A stretch of DNA of 64,000 nt from CALKYB01 sp964510575. Lineage in GTDB: Bacteria; Bdellovibrionota_C; UBA2361; SZUA-149; CALKYB01. Position 1 is the first letter of the stretch. Each line of letters begins with the position of its first letter. The position numbers and the translations under genes are program-made. Where the stretch lies: contig CAZECN010000001.1 in assembly GCA_964510575.1 (NCBI GenBank), positions 1-64,000 of the forward strand. Reading direction: 5' to 3'. This document shows, one piece after another, positions 44,049-52,844 of this stretch. Below the pieces are notes generated by a model, which was not told the DNA's origin, did no database searches, and saw only the letters and a list, made by a program, of their open reading frames with translations.

Positions 44049-44495
44049 ATGACTATAGAAATTACTGATAAAGAATTAGTTGAAAAAACTGCAATGGGAG
44101 ACTTGTCTTCTGCTGAGGTCTTGATTGGCCGGCATGAAGTTAAAGTTTACTCCATGGCTATGCACTTAACTAGCGACGAAGAAGAGGCTGCAAGGGTTAC
44201 AGAGCAGGTTTTCGTTCAGTTGATTAGTAATATAGTTGAAGGAACTCAAGAAGAATTCGAGAACATGTTGCACCGCGTAACTTATGAGTTCGCGATTGCC
44301 AGTTTGCTAGGCAGAGTGGAGCAGCATACTCGTGACGTCAGAGCGCTTTGTGAAAATATCACAGGGATGGAGCTAATTGATAGTCACTATGAAGAAACTG
44401 GAGACCCTCTTCAAGAGGCTCGCTGGAGATTGATGGATTCAGGGGACAATCTGGATGCTACTGATGATGCTCTAGAAATTATCGAAACAGATTAA
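44049..44495 (+). CDS. Sigma-70 region 2-like protein lacking region 4
   Basis: A 148-aa acidic protein. Residues about 6-90 match ECF sigma factor region 2: DKELVEKTAMGDLSSAEVLI, RHEVKVYSMAMHLTSDEEEA (normally 'LYRLALRLTGDPEDA'), ARVTEQVFVQLISNIVEG, then EEFENMLHRVTYEFAIASLL (normally 'F-x-x-W-L-x-x-I-A-x-N'). The rest (to 148) is acidic and has no region 4 helix-turn-helix, so it is not a complete sigma factor. It could bind core RNA polymerase or an anti-sigma factor. It has a strong ribosome site, a structured leader and a strong terminator after it, so it is a single-gene transcript. Confidence 0.65.
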   Translation: MTIEITDKELVEKTAMGDLSSAEVLIGRHEVKVYSMAMHLTSDEEEAARVTEQVFVQLISNIVEGTQEEFENMLHRVTYEFAIASLLGRVEQHTRDVRALCENITGMELIDSHYEETGDPLQEARWRLMDSGDNLDATDDALEIIETD

Positions 44496-44524
44496 GTAAA
44501 TATCAAATATATCAAATTCCTTTT

Positions 44525-44558
44525 AAACCCGGCTTTTAGTTTTAAGCCGGGTTTTTTT
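44525..44558 (+). terminator. Strong intrinsic terminator
   Basis: AAACCCGGCTT (44525-44535) pairs with AAGCCGGGTTT (44544-44554), loop of eight, followed by T to 44558. It ends the sigma-fragment gene transcript. Confidence 0.93.
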
Positions 44559-44689
44559 AGTTTGAACGTTTAGCTGGAGATTTGGTGCTGATTCGTTGAC
44601 CAGCGGGTTCTTTACTTCTATCGGTTTCGGGTATAGTTTTCTGCCGTATTTCAATAAGAAATCTCGATTTATTTAGAAAGGAATTTGAA

Positions 44690-45208
44690 ATGAACAAGTC
44701 TAATCAGAGTATTACTTTTAAAGGTAACCCAACCCCGGTTCATGGCAGTCAAGTTAGCGAAGGGGAGAAAGCTCCTGGTTTTAAACTAACTGGAAACGAC
44801 ATGGCTGATGTCCAGCTTACGGACTACGACGGTAAGGTACTGGTTCTTCTATCTGTGCCTAGTGTTGAAACTCCAGTTTGTCAGACCGAGACTCGACGTT
44901 TCAATGAACTAGCGACAGACTTGTCTGATGATATCAAAGTTCTAGCCGTAAGCGTCGACCTACCTTTTGCTCAAAAGCGTTGGTGTGGAGCTGAGGGAAT
45001 TGAAGCAGTTAAGACTGCCAGTGATTATAAATACAGAAAGTTTCAAGAAGACTATGGAGTTTATGCTTCTGATTTAGGTCTTCTAGCGCGTGCTGTTTTT
45101 GTTATTGGTAAAGATGGTAACGTTAAGCACGTTGAATACGTTGGCGAAATTGCTGAAGAGCCTAACTACGATGCTGCACTTGAAGCTGCCAAGGGAGCTC
45201 TTAACTAG
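44690..45208 (+). CDS. tpx: Thiol peroxidase (Tpx-type peroxiredoxin)
   Basis: A 172-aa atypical 2-Cys peroxiredoxin. The start ITFKGNPTPVHGSQ is typical of Tpx. The peroxidatic site is SVETPVCQTETRRF with Cys64 and Thr61, and the resolving Cys99 sits in KRWCGAEGIEAV. GLLARAVFVIGKDGNVKHVE follows near the C terminus. It reduces lipid and hydrogen peroxides using thioredoxin. It stands alone between two strong terminators (44525-44558 and 45307-45355), with an AGAAAGGAA ribosome site before the ATG. Confidence 0.96.
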   Translation: MNKSNQSITFKGNPTPVHGSQVSEGEKAPGFKLTGNDMADVQLTDYDGKVLVLLSVPSVETPVCQTETRRFNELATDLSDDIKVLAVSVDLPFAQKRWCGAEGIEAVKTASDYKYRKFQEDYGVYASDLGLLARAVFVIGKDGNVKHVEYVGEIAEEPNYDAALEAAKGALN

Positions 45209-45306
45209 TTGAAACCTTACTAGTTCCTCCAATGTTGGAGGTTTAACTGGAACTCCATTATATTGCCTTAAACTTTATAAGAGTAGACAGGCTTTAGGTT
45301 ACAGGA

Positions 45307-45355
45307 ATGGGTGATCAGAGTTTAAAAACTTTGGTCACCCATTTTTTGTTTTTTT
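45307..45355 (+). terminator. Strong intrinsic terminator after tpx
   Basis: ATGGGTGA (45307-45314) pairs with TCACCCAT (45335-45342), with further internal pairing (GTTT/AAAC), followed by two T-runs to 45355. An ATG in the stem is in frame with the next gene but should not be used as its start. Confidence 0.92.
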
Positions 45356-45387
45356 GGCAGACTTCGCCCTTACCTGAGGAAATACCA

Positions 45388-46017
45388 ATGAAAGTTTTTC
45401 TTTCGATTTGCCTAGTCGCAGTTTGTTTTAGTGTTTTTAACCCAGCTTTAGCTTCAGAGGTTCAGTGTCAGGAACCTAAAGTAAATATAAATACCGGCTC
45501 AGATACTAGTCCAGAGCAGGCTATCAATCTGGAATCGGAAATAATTAAATTGTCAAAAGTGCTCTGCCAAGAAGGTCTAGAAATTTATTATAAAATGGTC
45601 TCAAATCTCTCTATTGATTTCGTAAATAGAAAAACGGCATTTTGTGGCACTTTTCATAGTGAACCTGACCCGAATGGTAAATCTAAAACGACGTTACTCA
45701 TTGACAATAGATATGTTTGGAGCGCCGCTGACTTGAGTAGATGTTTTGTTAATATTCTAGAGGGAGCGAAGTTCCTTTCCGCAGGTGGCGATCAGAGGAA
45801 TACTTGTTCACTCGCTGAATTAGCCGTAAAAAAAGTAGATTTCTATTCCGATATCTATAAAGGCTTTAAGCTGACTTACCCAGAAGATGAGCTGAATATG
45901 GAGACCTTTGCTTATCACTCAATGCATATGCAAACTAATAAAATTGACTCAGAGATTTTGTGTAATGATTTTAAAGATCGACGACGGCCACCTAAAAAGA
46001 GCGGCTTAGAGATTTAG
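45388..46017 (+). CDS. Secreted protein of unknown function
   Basis: From ATG 45388 the product is 209 aa with a signal peptide (MKVFLSICLVAVCFSVFNPA, cleavage after ALAS). The mature protein has several cysteines (Cys at the start of mature chain, KVLCQEG, TAFCGTF, SRCFV, RNTCSL, EILCND), probably disulfide-bonded. A helical middle contains SAADLSRCFVNILEGAKFL and NTCSLAELAVKKVDFYSD. No family recognised. A TGAGGAA ribosome site supports this start over the ATG at 45307, which lies inside the tpx terminator. Confidence 0.75.
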   Translation: MKVFLSICLVAVCFSVFNPALASEVQCQEPKVNINTGSDTSPEQAINLESEIIKLSKVLCQEGLEIYYKMVSNLSIDFVNRKTAFCGTFHSEPDPNGKSKTTLLIDNRYVWSAADLSRCFVNILEGAKFLSAGGDQRNTCSLAELAVKKVDFYSDIYKGFKLTYPEDELNMETFAYHSMHMQTNKIDSEILCNDFKDRRRPPKKSGLEI

Positions 46018-46295
46018 ATCAAGAATCGAGTAATCAGGTTTAATCTAACCAACTGTTTTCAGCCTGCCTACTCGATTCCAACCTTTTTGGAAGCCATGAA
46101 TTTAAGCTTCTTAATAATCCTTTTAAAACAGAAAACGCCATTTTCGCCTAGATTCAGTCTAATTCCATTAGTCTTTAAAGCTGTTTTTTTGAAGCTGTCT
46201 ATTTAGTTGTCCTTAGTTTTTTCCGATAATTATCTTATTCCAAATCTTTTTGATTTAAGTTGAGCAACTTTGTTTTGTGAAAAAGGTATTATCGC

Positions 46296-46769
46296 ATGGA
46301 TAAAATGCTATTTCGCCTAGAGATGAATTTCTACTTAGGTAATGTCAGCGCTTCGCTTGAAATAGAACCCAATCTGTTTTCTAAGTTATTTGAAGAACGA
46401 GATGAGCTAATCGAAGAAGACCCAGATCTCTGGGAAGAACAAGCTATTGAGGATGTTTTTTCTGAGCACCGGTTTGAACTAATTAATAGCATGGCTTCGG
46501 TTAAACTTGATGATAGTTTGGATGCGAAATCAAGTGGCAACGTATTAGTTAGAACTATCGTTTCCAGGCAAACGCCTGAGATTTACGCTACTCTATTGAT
46601 TCAATTAGGTTTTCTAGAAGAGAGTGTTGGTTTTGATTCGGAAAATCCTTTTGCTCAATACGACCCTCGACGATGGGAGAGTTCAATAGACTTACTGGAC
46701 TTGGGGTCAATGATAATAACACGACAAACCCAAACTGAGTCAGGGTCACTAGTCTCATTTGAACTTTAA
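46296..46769 (+). CDS. Acidic cytoplasmic protein of unknown function
   Basis: A 157-aa protein, strongly acidic, with no signal peptide or membrane helix. A central helix-rich segment (LFEERDELIEEDPDLWEEQA) and EIYATLLIQLGFLEESVGF suggest a small globular protein. No family recognised. The 280 bp before it hold no visible gene or terminator, and no clear ribosome site precedes the ATG. Codon use and the lack of an opposite-strand competitor favour a real gene. Confidence 0.6.
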   Translation: MDKMLFRLEMNFYLGNVSASLEIEPNLFSKLFEERDELIEEDPDLWEEQAIEDVFSEHRFELINSMASVKLDDSLDAKSSGNVLVRTIVSRQTPEIYATLLIQLGFLEESVGFDSENPFAQYDPRRWESSIDLLDLGSMIITRQTQTESGSLVSFEL

Positions 46770-46956
46770 GAAATTAAGATTTCACTTCGCTGTTTTGTTT
46801 ACAAACCTTCATTTTAGATTAGCTCTAAGTCTTTAAAACCAGTTAATTATTTTGGTCTGATTTACTTCATTAAGGATTTTTCTTATTCTTAAGGCAGGCT
46901 TTGAGGAGCCTTAAGTATTTAAAATGTCTACGTAGTACCCCTTCTTGGAGTAAAAG

Positions 46957-47898
46957 ATGAAAATAATAGAGCGCCTAATATTTACAATTATTCTAGCCTC
47001 TTCACCAGTCTTCGCTTTCGATCAGACTAATTGTGTGCCTTTCGGGGGATCGGGCTTTTTCAAGCCCCGTGATGCGCGTTCTGCTGTGTTTGTTCAAAAG
47101 TTACGAGTTATTACTCCTAATGTGAATGCAGAGGTGTTTTTAAGAAATAATCTTGCCTGGCAAGACAAGGTTGGAGTCGCCTTTAATCGTTTAGAAACCC
47201 TGACCATGGAGCTTGAAACAAAAACAACCTGGTCCCCATGGATTAACGAACAGGGACTTGTGTTTTTCAGAGGCATTGAGTTTTTGTCCTGTCGAAAAAG
47301 GGACACTGATGAAAGCTGCATTCAGGACTGGCGCGCACGCCAGGAGATCAATCAAACTTTACTTGATACCGGAGCCTATCTCTCCGAGATAACTGCGAAT
47401 GTTAGGCTTGTTGATTATGCGGACTTTTTTAAGGATTACAATCAAAGACGTCTGGATAATGGGCAACCATATCCCTTTGGTACTTTAGCAAGCTGTCACA
47501 CCGGCTCCGATGGTAACGCCCCTTTTATGGGGATCAATTTTGAATTTATCCGGAGTTTGACACTTAGTGGTAATAGAGAAAAGTCGTTTTCCGACGAAGG
47601 TTTAACAACCAACAATAGGAATAACCAGCACGTATTTTTATCTCAAGCTGAAGGAAGTTTATCCGAGACCGCTGGAGCTAATGCCATTATGACAGGGACA
47701 CTGAGTAATGGTTTGCCCTGGGAATGGTCAGCTTTAGGTACTCCTTCCGGTAAATTTGCGCTAAGAAACCTTCGTGATTCTGAAGGTAGCTTTGTGGACT
47801 GGAGGGTCAATAAATCCCTTTACCAGGATGGCACTTCTTCCGTGACACTGGAAAGAGCTACTATAAGAAATGTTGCCAGCATGTACTTGGAAGAGTAG
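46957..47898 (+). CDS. Secreted protein of unknown function
   Basis: A 313-aa protein with a signal peptide (MKIIERLIFTIILASSPVFA). The mature chain begins FDQTNCVPFGGSGFFKPRDA and contains four to five Cys (LSCRKRD, ESCIQDW, LASCHTG), a helical middle (RARQEINQTLLDTGAYLSEI) and a beta-rich C terminus (GLPWEWSALGTPSGKFALRN). No family recognised. GGAG seven bases upstream of the ATG supports the start. A strong terminator follows. It is one of several secreted unknowns in this stretch, each with its own transcription signals. Confidence 0.7.
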   Translation: MKIIERLIFTIILASSPVFAFDQTNCVPFGGSGFFKPRDARSAVFVQKLRVITPNVNAEVFLRNNLAWQDKVGVAFNRLETLTMELETKTTWSPWINEQGLVFFRGIEFLSCRKRDTDESCIQDWRARQEINQTLLDTGAYLSEITANVRLVDYADFFKDYNQRRLDNGQPYPFGTLASCHTGSDGNAPFMGINFEFIRSLTLSGNREKSFSDEGLTTNNRNNQHVFLSQAEGSLSETAGANAIMTGTLSNGLPWEWSALGTPSGKFALRNLRDSEGSFVDWRVNKSLYQDGTSSVTLERATIRNVASMYLEE

Positions 47899-47910
47899 GT
47901 TTGGCCAAGC

Positions 47911-47944
47911 GAGGCAAAGCCGAGCCGACTTTGCCTCCTTTTTT
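47911..47944 (+). terminator. Strong intrinsic terminator
   Basis: GAGGCAAAG (47911-47919), loop of nine, CTTTGCCTC (47929-47937), then TTTTTT. It ends the secreted-protein gene on the plus strand and may also serve the trpCBA operon arriving on the minus strand. Confidence 0.93.
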
Positions 47945-48001
47945 GTAGGTCTTTGACTTTCTAGCCTGCGTTCAAGACCCTGTCTTAATAGTAAATTCGA
48001 A

Positions 48002-48793
48002 TCACTTTTTTGATAGAATTTGGATAAATTTTGAGACTTCGGTTAGCGGATTTTTACTTTCTTTAATCACGTTAATAACAGCACTTCCTACAATTGCAAT
48101 TTCGGCATTCCCTTGTAGTTGCTGGATGTGAGCGCGTTCAGAAATTCCGAAACCAAGAGCTCGAGGTACTGGAAAGTGTTTCTTTACATTTTCCAGATAA
48201 GAAGGAAGTTCTTCTGGCAGCTTATCTCGCGCACCAGTTGTTCCTGTAGTTGATACGCAATAGACAAAAGGTGCGGAAGTTGAATTGCTAGCAATTTGCT
48301 TCATACGAGTTTCAGAAGTTATTGGGGAGACTAGAGGAATCACTGGTAAACTTTCAGATTCACATTCAGTGAAAAAACTATCTTTAGACTCTCCTGGAGT
48401 AATATCTGGAACAATTAAACCCTCACAACCGGCATCTGACGCAGCTTTGGCAAAGCCTTTCTGATTTAAAACCAGATTGTAGTAGCTCATAAACAATAGT
48501 GGAGTATCTATTTTGCTTGAAAGCTTGGACATAGCATCTAAGCAATGCAAAGGAGTGACTCCCTCAGCTAGAGCATGCTCACAAGCTCCCATAATACTTG
48601 GGCCATCAGCCATGGGGTCAGAAAAAGGAATTTGAAGTTCTATGATCGCCGCCCCGTTCTCGGCCATGATTTGAACAAGCTCAATGCTTTTTTCAAGACT
48701 TGGGTAACCCAAGACTACATGGGTCATCAAGGCCGGGTAGTCTCCAGGCTTGATTGTCGCCAATGATTTTTCTAAGCGAGACTTAGTTGCCAC
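48002..48793 (-). CDS. trpA: Tryptophan synthase alpha subunit
   Basis: A 263-aa TIM barrel. Catalytic residues are in AAIIELQIPFSDPMADGPSI (Glu and Asp), with VVLGYPSLEKS near the start. FMSYYNLVLNQKGFAKAASD, GLIVPDITPGES, FVYCVSTTGTTGARDKLPEE and LGFGISERAHIQQL follow in the TrpA order. It cleaves indole-glycerol phosphate and passes indole to TrpB. Its start overlaps the trpB stop by 11 bases. It is the last gene of trpCBA. Confidence 0.95.
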   Translation of the reverse strand: MATKSRLEKSLATIKPGDYPALMTHVVLGYPSLEKSIELVQIMAENGAAIIELQIPFSDPMADGPSIMGACEHALAEGVTPLHCLDAMSKLSSKIDTPLLFMSYYNLVLNQKGFAKAASDAGCEGLIVPDITPGESKDSFFTECESESLPVIPLVSPITSETRMKQIASNSTSAPFVYCVSTTGTTGARDKLPEELPSYLENVKKHFPVPRALGFGISERAHIQQLQGNAEIAIVGSAVINVIKESKNPLTEVSKFIQILSKK

Positions 48794-50039
48794 CTTCTTT
48801 CAACTCCTCAGCATACCGTTCAATAAACTCTCGGAAACTATTACTTGAGAGATGTCTGCCGAATATAAACAAGTCTTTCTCGCCTCGACCGGACAAATTA
48901 ACGACGATAGTCTTGTCGGTAGCCAAGCTAGGTGCAAGCCTTATAGCTTCAACCAATCCATGAGCTGATTCGAGAGCTGACAGAATACCCTCTGTTTCGG
49001 CCAGGGTTTTCACAGATTCAAGTACTTCCTTGTCTGTGGCTGAGGTGTACTTAACTCGCCCTTGGTCATGAAGAAAAGCATGGAGTGGCCCTATACCCGC
49101 ATAGTCCAGTCCGGCGGAAATACTTACTGTATCCTGAACTTGTCCATGCTCGTCTTGCAGCCAATACGATTTATAGCCTTCAACTACGCCTACACGTCCA
49201 CCTTGAAATCTTGCGGCATGTTGACCGACCTCAGGGCCTTGGCCACCAGCTTCAACGCCAATTAGTTGCACAGACTCTTCATCAAGAAACTCGTTGAAAG
49301 CACCAATTGCATTACTTCCACCACCTACACAGGCAATGACGTAGTCAGGTAGTGTGCCCTCTTGCTCAGCAAGCTGATTTTTTATCTCTTCACCAACCAC
49401 TTTTTGAAAGTAGCGATTAATCTCCGGAAAGGGATGAGGTCCCAAACAAGAGCCTAGTAAATAGTGAGAATCTCGAACATTGGTTATCCAGTCTTTTAGA
49501 GCTGCGTTTACGGCGTCTTTCAGTCTCTTCCCGCCGTGGTGAACTGGAGTGACCTGAGCGCCAAGAGTTTCCATCCAAAACACATTCGGTCTTTGACGAT
49601 CTGCGTCTCTTGCTCCCATATAAACATGGCAGTCCATCCCATATCGAGCACAGACAGAAGAAGTTGCCAGTCCATGCTGCCCAGCACCAGTTTCAGCAAC
49701 GATTCTTTTCTTCCCCATGCGTTTAGCTAGTAGTATTTGCCCAACGCAGTGATTGATCTTGTGCGCTCCAGTATGAGCGAGACCTTCATTTTTTAAATAT
49801 ATCTTTGCCCCACCTAGTTTTTTACTAAGGTTCTCCAGGTAGCAAAGGGGGGTTGGTCGCCCAATATAGTTTTTCTGAGCCTCTTTAAGCTCTTCGATAA
49901 ACCCAGGGTCTTTTTTAGCCGACTCGAAACACTCTTCCAGCTCTTCAAGAGCAGGTATAAGAACCTCAGGGGCGTAGCGACCGCCATACTCTCCGTAGTA
50001 GCCGTATTGGTCAGGCTTGTATTTTTTACTCTCTGCCAC
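48783..50039 (-). CDS. trpB: Tryptophan synthase beta subunit
   Basis: A 418-aa PLP enzyme. It begins DQYGYYGEYGGRYAPEVLIP; the PLP lysine is in NEGLAHTGAHKINHCVGQIL. GAGQHGLATSSVCARYGMDC, CVGGGSNAIGAFNEFLDE (phosphate-binding loop) and VNLSGRGEKDLFIFGRHL are conserved. It condenses indole with serine. Length is normal (about 400). It overlaps both trpA and trpC, so the three are translationally coupled. Confidence 0.97.
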   Translation of the reverse strand: MAESKKYKPDQYGYYGEYGGRYAPEVLIPALEELEECFESAKKDPGFIEELKEAQKNYIGRPTPLCYLENLSKKLGGAKIYLKNEGLAHTGAHKINHCVGQILLAKRMGKKRIVAETGAGQHGLATSSVCARYGMDCHVYMGARDADRQRPNVFWMETLGAQVTPVHHGGKRLKDAVNAALKDWITNVRDSHYLLGSCLGPHPFPEINRYFQKVVGEEIKNQLAEQEGTLPDYVIACVGGGSNAIGAFNEFLDEESVQLIGVEAGGQGPEVGQHAARFQGGRVGVVEGYKSYWLQDEHGQVQDTVSISAGLDYAGIGPLHAFLHDQGRVKYTSATDKEVLESVKTLAETEGILSALESAHGLVEAIRLAPSLATDKTIVVNLSGRGEKDLFIFGRHLSSNSFREFIERYAEELKEGGN

Positions 50040-50895
50040 TGTCTTTACCGTCTTCCAGATTTGAATTTTCTTGGCATGTTTCTATCAATCTTTTCAGCAG
50101 ATCAGGTTCCCTCATTAGAGATTCTCCAATAAGAAATCCCTTCGCGCCAGCCTCGCTTAGTTCAGCGATATCGGAAGGCTCGAAGATACCTGATTCAGAG
50201 ACCACAGCAAGGCTCAAGTCTGAAATCTTCTGCTGATTATTAGCAATTAAGGTCTTAGTAACCCCTAGAGAGGTTTCAAAGGTACTAAGATTTCTATTGT
50301 TGATTCCAAGGAGGACTCTATCGGAAAAATCCGGAATAGCATGTTTTAAAGTTAGTTGCTCTAGTGCTTCAAAAGCTGAATCCATTTCATCTTGATTATG
50401 AACTTCAAGAAGAACATCTAGATTCAACCTCAGTGATTCTTGAAGTAGGCTGCAGAGTTTTTCGGTATCCAGAGCAGCAGCGATTAGAAGAACAGCATCG
50501 GCACCACTGACTCTAGCTTCTAAAATTTGTAAAGGATCGATAATAAAATCTTTTCTTAAAGCAGGAATTGAGCACTCTGCATCTATCTCCTTTAGAAAGT
50601 TGAGATCTCCTTGAAAATAATCTTTATCAGTTAGAACTGAAATACAAGCTGCGCCATCGCTCTCGTATTTTTTGGCTATTTTTATATGGTCAAAGTCTTC
50701 TAGAATCACTCCTTTTGATGGAGATGCTTTTTTTACCTCGGCTATAATTGCTGGTTCTTGGCTAGAGAGAAGCGAACGAACGAAATTCTTGGGAGCAGGT
50801 AAGCCGTTCAATTTAGCCTTAAGATCTGATTCGAGGGTTTTAAGCTCTAAACATTCCGTCTGCTTAGTTTTAAGTATTTTTTCTAGAATAGACAT
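50026..50895 (-). CDS. trpC: Indole-3-glycerol phosphate synthase
   Basis: A 289-aa TIM-barrel enzyme. It has LEKILKTKQTECLELK at the start, EPAIIAEVKKASPSKGVILE (catalytic Lys and Ser loop), ACISVLTDKDYFQGDLNFLK, IPALRKDFIIDPLQILEARV, GADAVLLIAAAL, GINNRNLSTFETSL and VSESGIFEPSDIAELSEAGA, GFLIGESLM. It is longer than usual at the C terminus by a polar tail of about 20 residues (CQENSNLEDGKDSGRE). It is a single-function protein; trpF is separate at 43 kb. Confidence 0.96.
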   Translation of the reverse strand: MSILEKILKTKQTECLELKTLESDLKAKLNGLPAPKNFVRSLLSSQEPAIIAEVKKASPSKGVILEDFDHIKIAKKYESDGAACISVLTDKDYFQGDLNFLKEIDAECSIPALRKDFIIDPLQILEARVSGADAVLLIAAALDTEKLCSLLQESLRLNLDVLLEVHNQDEMDSAFEALEQLTLKHAIPDFSDRVLLGINNRNLSTFETSLGVTKTLIANNQQKISDLSLAVVSESGIFEPSDIAELSEAGAKGFLIGESLMREPDLLKRLIETCQENSNLEDGKDSGRE

Positions 50896-51090
50896 TTGTA
50901 GTGTTTGTTAAAGAAACTTTGGAGATTCATAGCAGAAATCAATCTGTTTTGCATGAGCACAGCGAGATCTTTACCTGGCATTGAAGACCCAGAGAGTAGT
51001 GGTTGTGAAGCGTTGCAAGCCCCTATTTTCTGTGAAAATATGCACCACGGAGCCTATTTTAACTTCTCCGAGAATCTAGAAGGTCAAATC

Positions 51091-52185
51091 ATGAAATTCC
51101 CAAAATTTTTTATAGTTCCAGCCTTAGCACTAACTTTTAGCTTTGCTTTGGTGGCATGTAACAACTCTAAAGAGGTCGTTTCGGAGAACGGTGACTCAAC
51201 CAAAGATTTAAATGTGTCAGAGGAGGCCAACCAAACAAGCGATAAGTCGAAGGAGGCAGTTTCAGCTCCTAAAGCATTGTCTAGTTTTAGTTCGGAGCAG
51301 CAGGGTGCTGTTAAGATTCTAAGAGAAACTGAAGTGGGTAACGGAATCACAGTGGTAAATTCAGGTAGTGGCGAGAAAAAAGTTTACTCCTACACTATCC
51401 CAGAAAACTCTACGGCGAATGCCGAGATGAAAGTTAAAATGGGTTCTAGCAATGTAATTAATGGTCAGCAAGTTCCATCGCCTCCGATTCCAGCAATTGT
51501 GACTCCTATGGAGTTTAAGACAGGAAAAAATGAGCAAGGTAAAGTTAAGGTAGAAGCCACTTACTTGCAGGCTAGAATAGAAGAAGACGCAAGTGTGCCG
51601 GATTTCTTGAAAGAGGCTACTTTGAATCAAATGAATCGTCTTAAAGATATTACTATGAGCTGGAATGTAAATCCCCAGGGGAGTATTTCTAATGTTAGCT
51701 TTCCTGATAACCTTCCCCCAGATTTAAAATCTCTTTTTGAACAAACTCAACGCAGTATTGGTAATATGTTTGTCGGTTTGCCGACTGAAGCTATTGGAAA
51801 GAATTCCTCTTGGATTCTAGGAATAGATAGTTTTAACATTGGTGGAATAGAACAAAAGCTCAGAATACTATATCAATTGAATAGTATTGAAGGAGAAACT
51901 CTTTCGCTTGATATGACTACTAGAAGTCTGATTGAGGATCAGGAATTTGATCTTCCTGGGTCAGAGGCAAAAGCAAGTGCCAAGGCTGCTGAAAACTTTA
52001 CTTTTGGAAAGATGAAAGTAAGCTTATCTAGTTTGATTCCCAATTCTGAAGTCTCGGGAGATTCTAGGATAGTTATAGAAATCCCAGGATCTGGCCAGAC
52101 TATAGAGGCTACTACTTCCATTGAAATGGAGTTTAAAGAATTGCCTGCGGAAGCCGTTATGGAAAAGAAGGCTGTTAATTCATGA
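51091..52185 (+). CDS. Predicted lipoprotein of unknown function
   Basis: From ATG 51091 the product is 364 aa. The N terminus MKFPKFFIVPALALTFSFAL ends in a lipobox (LVAC), Cys at about residue 23, so it is probably lipid-anchored. A Ser/Thr/Glu-rich linker (about 24-65) precedes a beta-rich domain (70-364) with repeated segments such as KMKVSLSSLIPNSEVSGDSR and IVIEIPGSGQTIEATTSIEM. FVGLPTEAIGKNSSWILGI resembles the DUF6263-type family of lipoproteins, but I am not certain. AGAAGG upstream supports this start; the longer frame to 50905 has no ribosome site. Confidence 0.7.
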   Translation: MKFPKFFIVPALALTFSFALVACNNSKEVVSENGDSTKDLNVSEEANQTSDKSKEAVSAPKALSSFSSEQQGAVKILRETEVGNGITVVNSGSGEKKVYSYTIPENSTANAEMKVKMGSSNVINGQQVPSPPIPAIVTPMEFKTGKNEQGKVKVEATYLQARIEEDASVPDFLKEATLNQMNRLKDITMSWNVNPQGSISNVSFPDNLPPDLKSLFEQTQRSIGNMFVGLPTEAIGKNSSWILGIDSFNIGGIEQKLRILYQLNSIEGETLSLDMTTRSLIEDQEFDLPGSEAKASAKAAENFTFGKMKVSLSSLIPNSEVSGDSRIVIEIPGSGQTIEATTSIEMEFKELPAEAVMEKKAVNS

Positions 52186-52266
52186 TTTAGCTACCGACCT
52201 CTTATTTCTCTAGTCTCAAAGTGAAAATAATTCAGTGTTATTTGGGTACTCGCTAAACTCAGTGAT

Positions 52267-52294
52267 TTGCCATCTAGTCAGTCCTAGTTATGCT
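52267..52294 (+). promoter_or_regulatory. Candidate promoter for the YidB-like gene
   Basis: TTGCCA (52267-52272), 16 bases, TATGCT (52289-52294), about 110 bp before the gene. It lies inside a palindromic stretch (CCTAG/CTAGG at 52283-52297), so regulation could involve DNA structure or a dimeric binding protein. Confidence 0.3.
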
Positions 52295-52402
52295 AGGTAT
52301 AGTCGACCTGGGCTTAGCGATGACTAAAGCTATTAGTAGAGCAGATGGTTTAAGCTAAGGTTAGGATTTTAATTACAACGACCATTAATTTTGGAGAAAA
52401 CA

Positions 52403-52816
52403 ATGGACTTGCTTTCAATCGGAAAACAACTTTTAGGTGCACAAATGAGCCAGCAGCTTGGCAACAAGGCTGGTGGAATTTTGCAAGCGGTCACTAGACT
52501 GACTGAAGGAGAGGGTCTTAACCTTTCAGGTCTTTCTTCTATGCTTGAGCAAAATGGCTTGGGTGAGCAAGTAAAGTCTTGGCTAGGTGATGGCGAAAAT
52601 CAGGAAATCAGTTCTGAGCAGCTTCAAGAAGCTATTGGTGAAGAGAAGATTGCAGAAGTTGCATCGGAGCTGGGTGTTGAACAAGGAGATGCTTTAGAGT
52701 CCTTGAGGAGCGCACTTCCAAATATCTTAAATAATGCCAGTGAAGGTGGATCCATACTGGATCAATTTGGTGATGTTGGGGGACTTTTAGGAAAAGCAAA
52801 GAACCTACTTTCCTAG
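52403..52816 (+). CDS. YidB-like (DUF937) protein
   Basis: A 137-aa acidic protein from ATG 52403 (a TTG at 52391 adds four residues; GGAG lies six bases before the ATG). The family pattern of YidB/DUF937 is visible: LSGLSSMLEQNGLGEQVKSW, LGDGENQEISSEQLQEAIGE, IAEVASELGVEQGDALESLR, then LPNILNNASEGG. The biological role of YidB proteins is poorly known. A strong terminator follows directly, so it is a single-gene unit. Confidence 0.82.
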   Translation: MDLLSIGKQLLGAQMSQQLGNKAGGILQAVTRLTEGEGLNLSGLSSMLEQNGLGEQVKSWLGDGENQEISSEQLQEAIGEEKIAEVASELGVEQGDALESLRSALPNILNNASEGGSILDQFGDVGGLLGKAKNLLS

Positions 52817-52844
52817 GCTTTAGACAATCATTAGCAGTGAAAGA

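Noticed and set aside
45307..45387. N-terminal extension of the secreted protein from ATG 45307
   Set aside because: The ATG lies in the stem of the tpx terminator, and the extension would bury the signal peptide.
50905..51090. 62-residue N-terminal extension of the lipoprotein
   Set aside because: It would place residues before a clear lipoprotein signal and has no ribosome site; ATG 51091 does.
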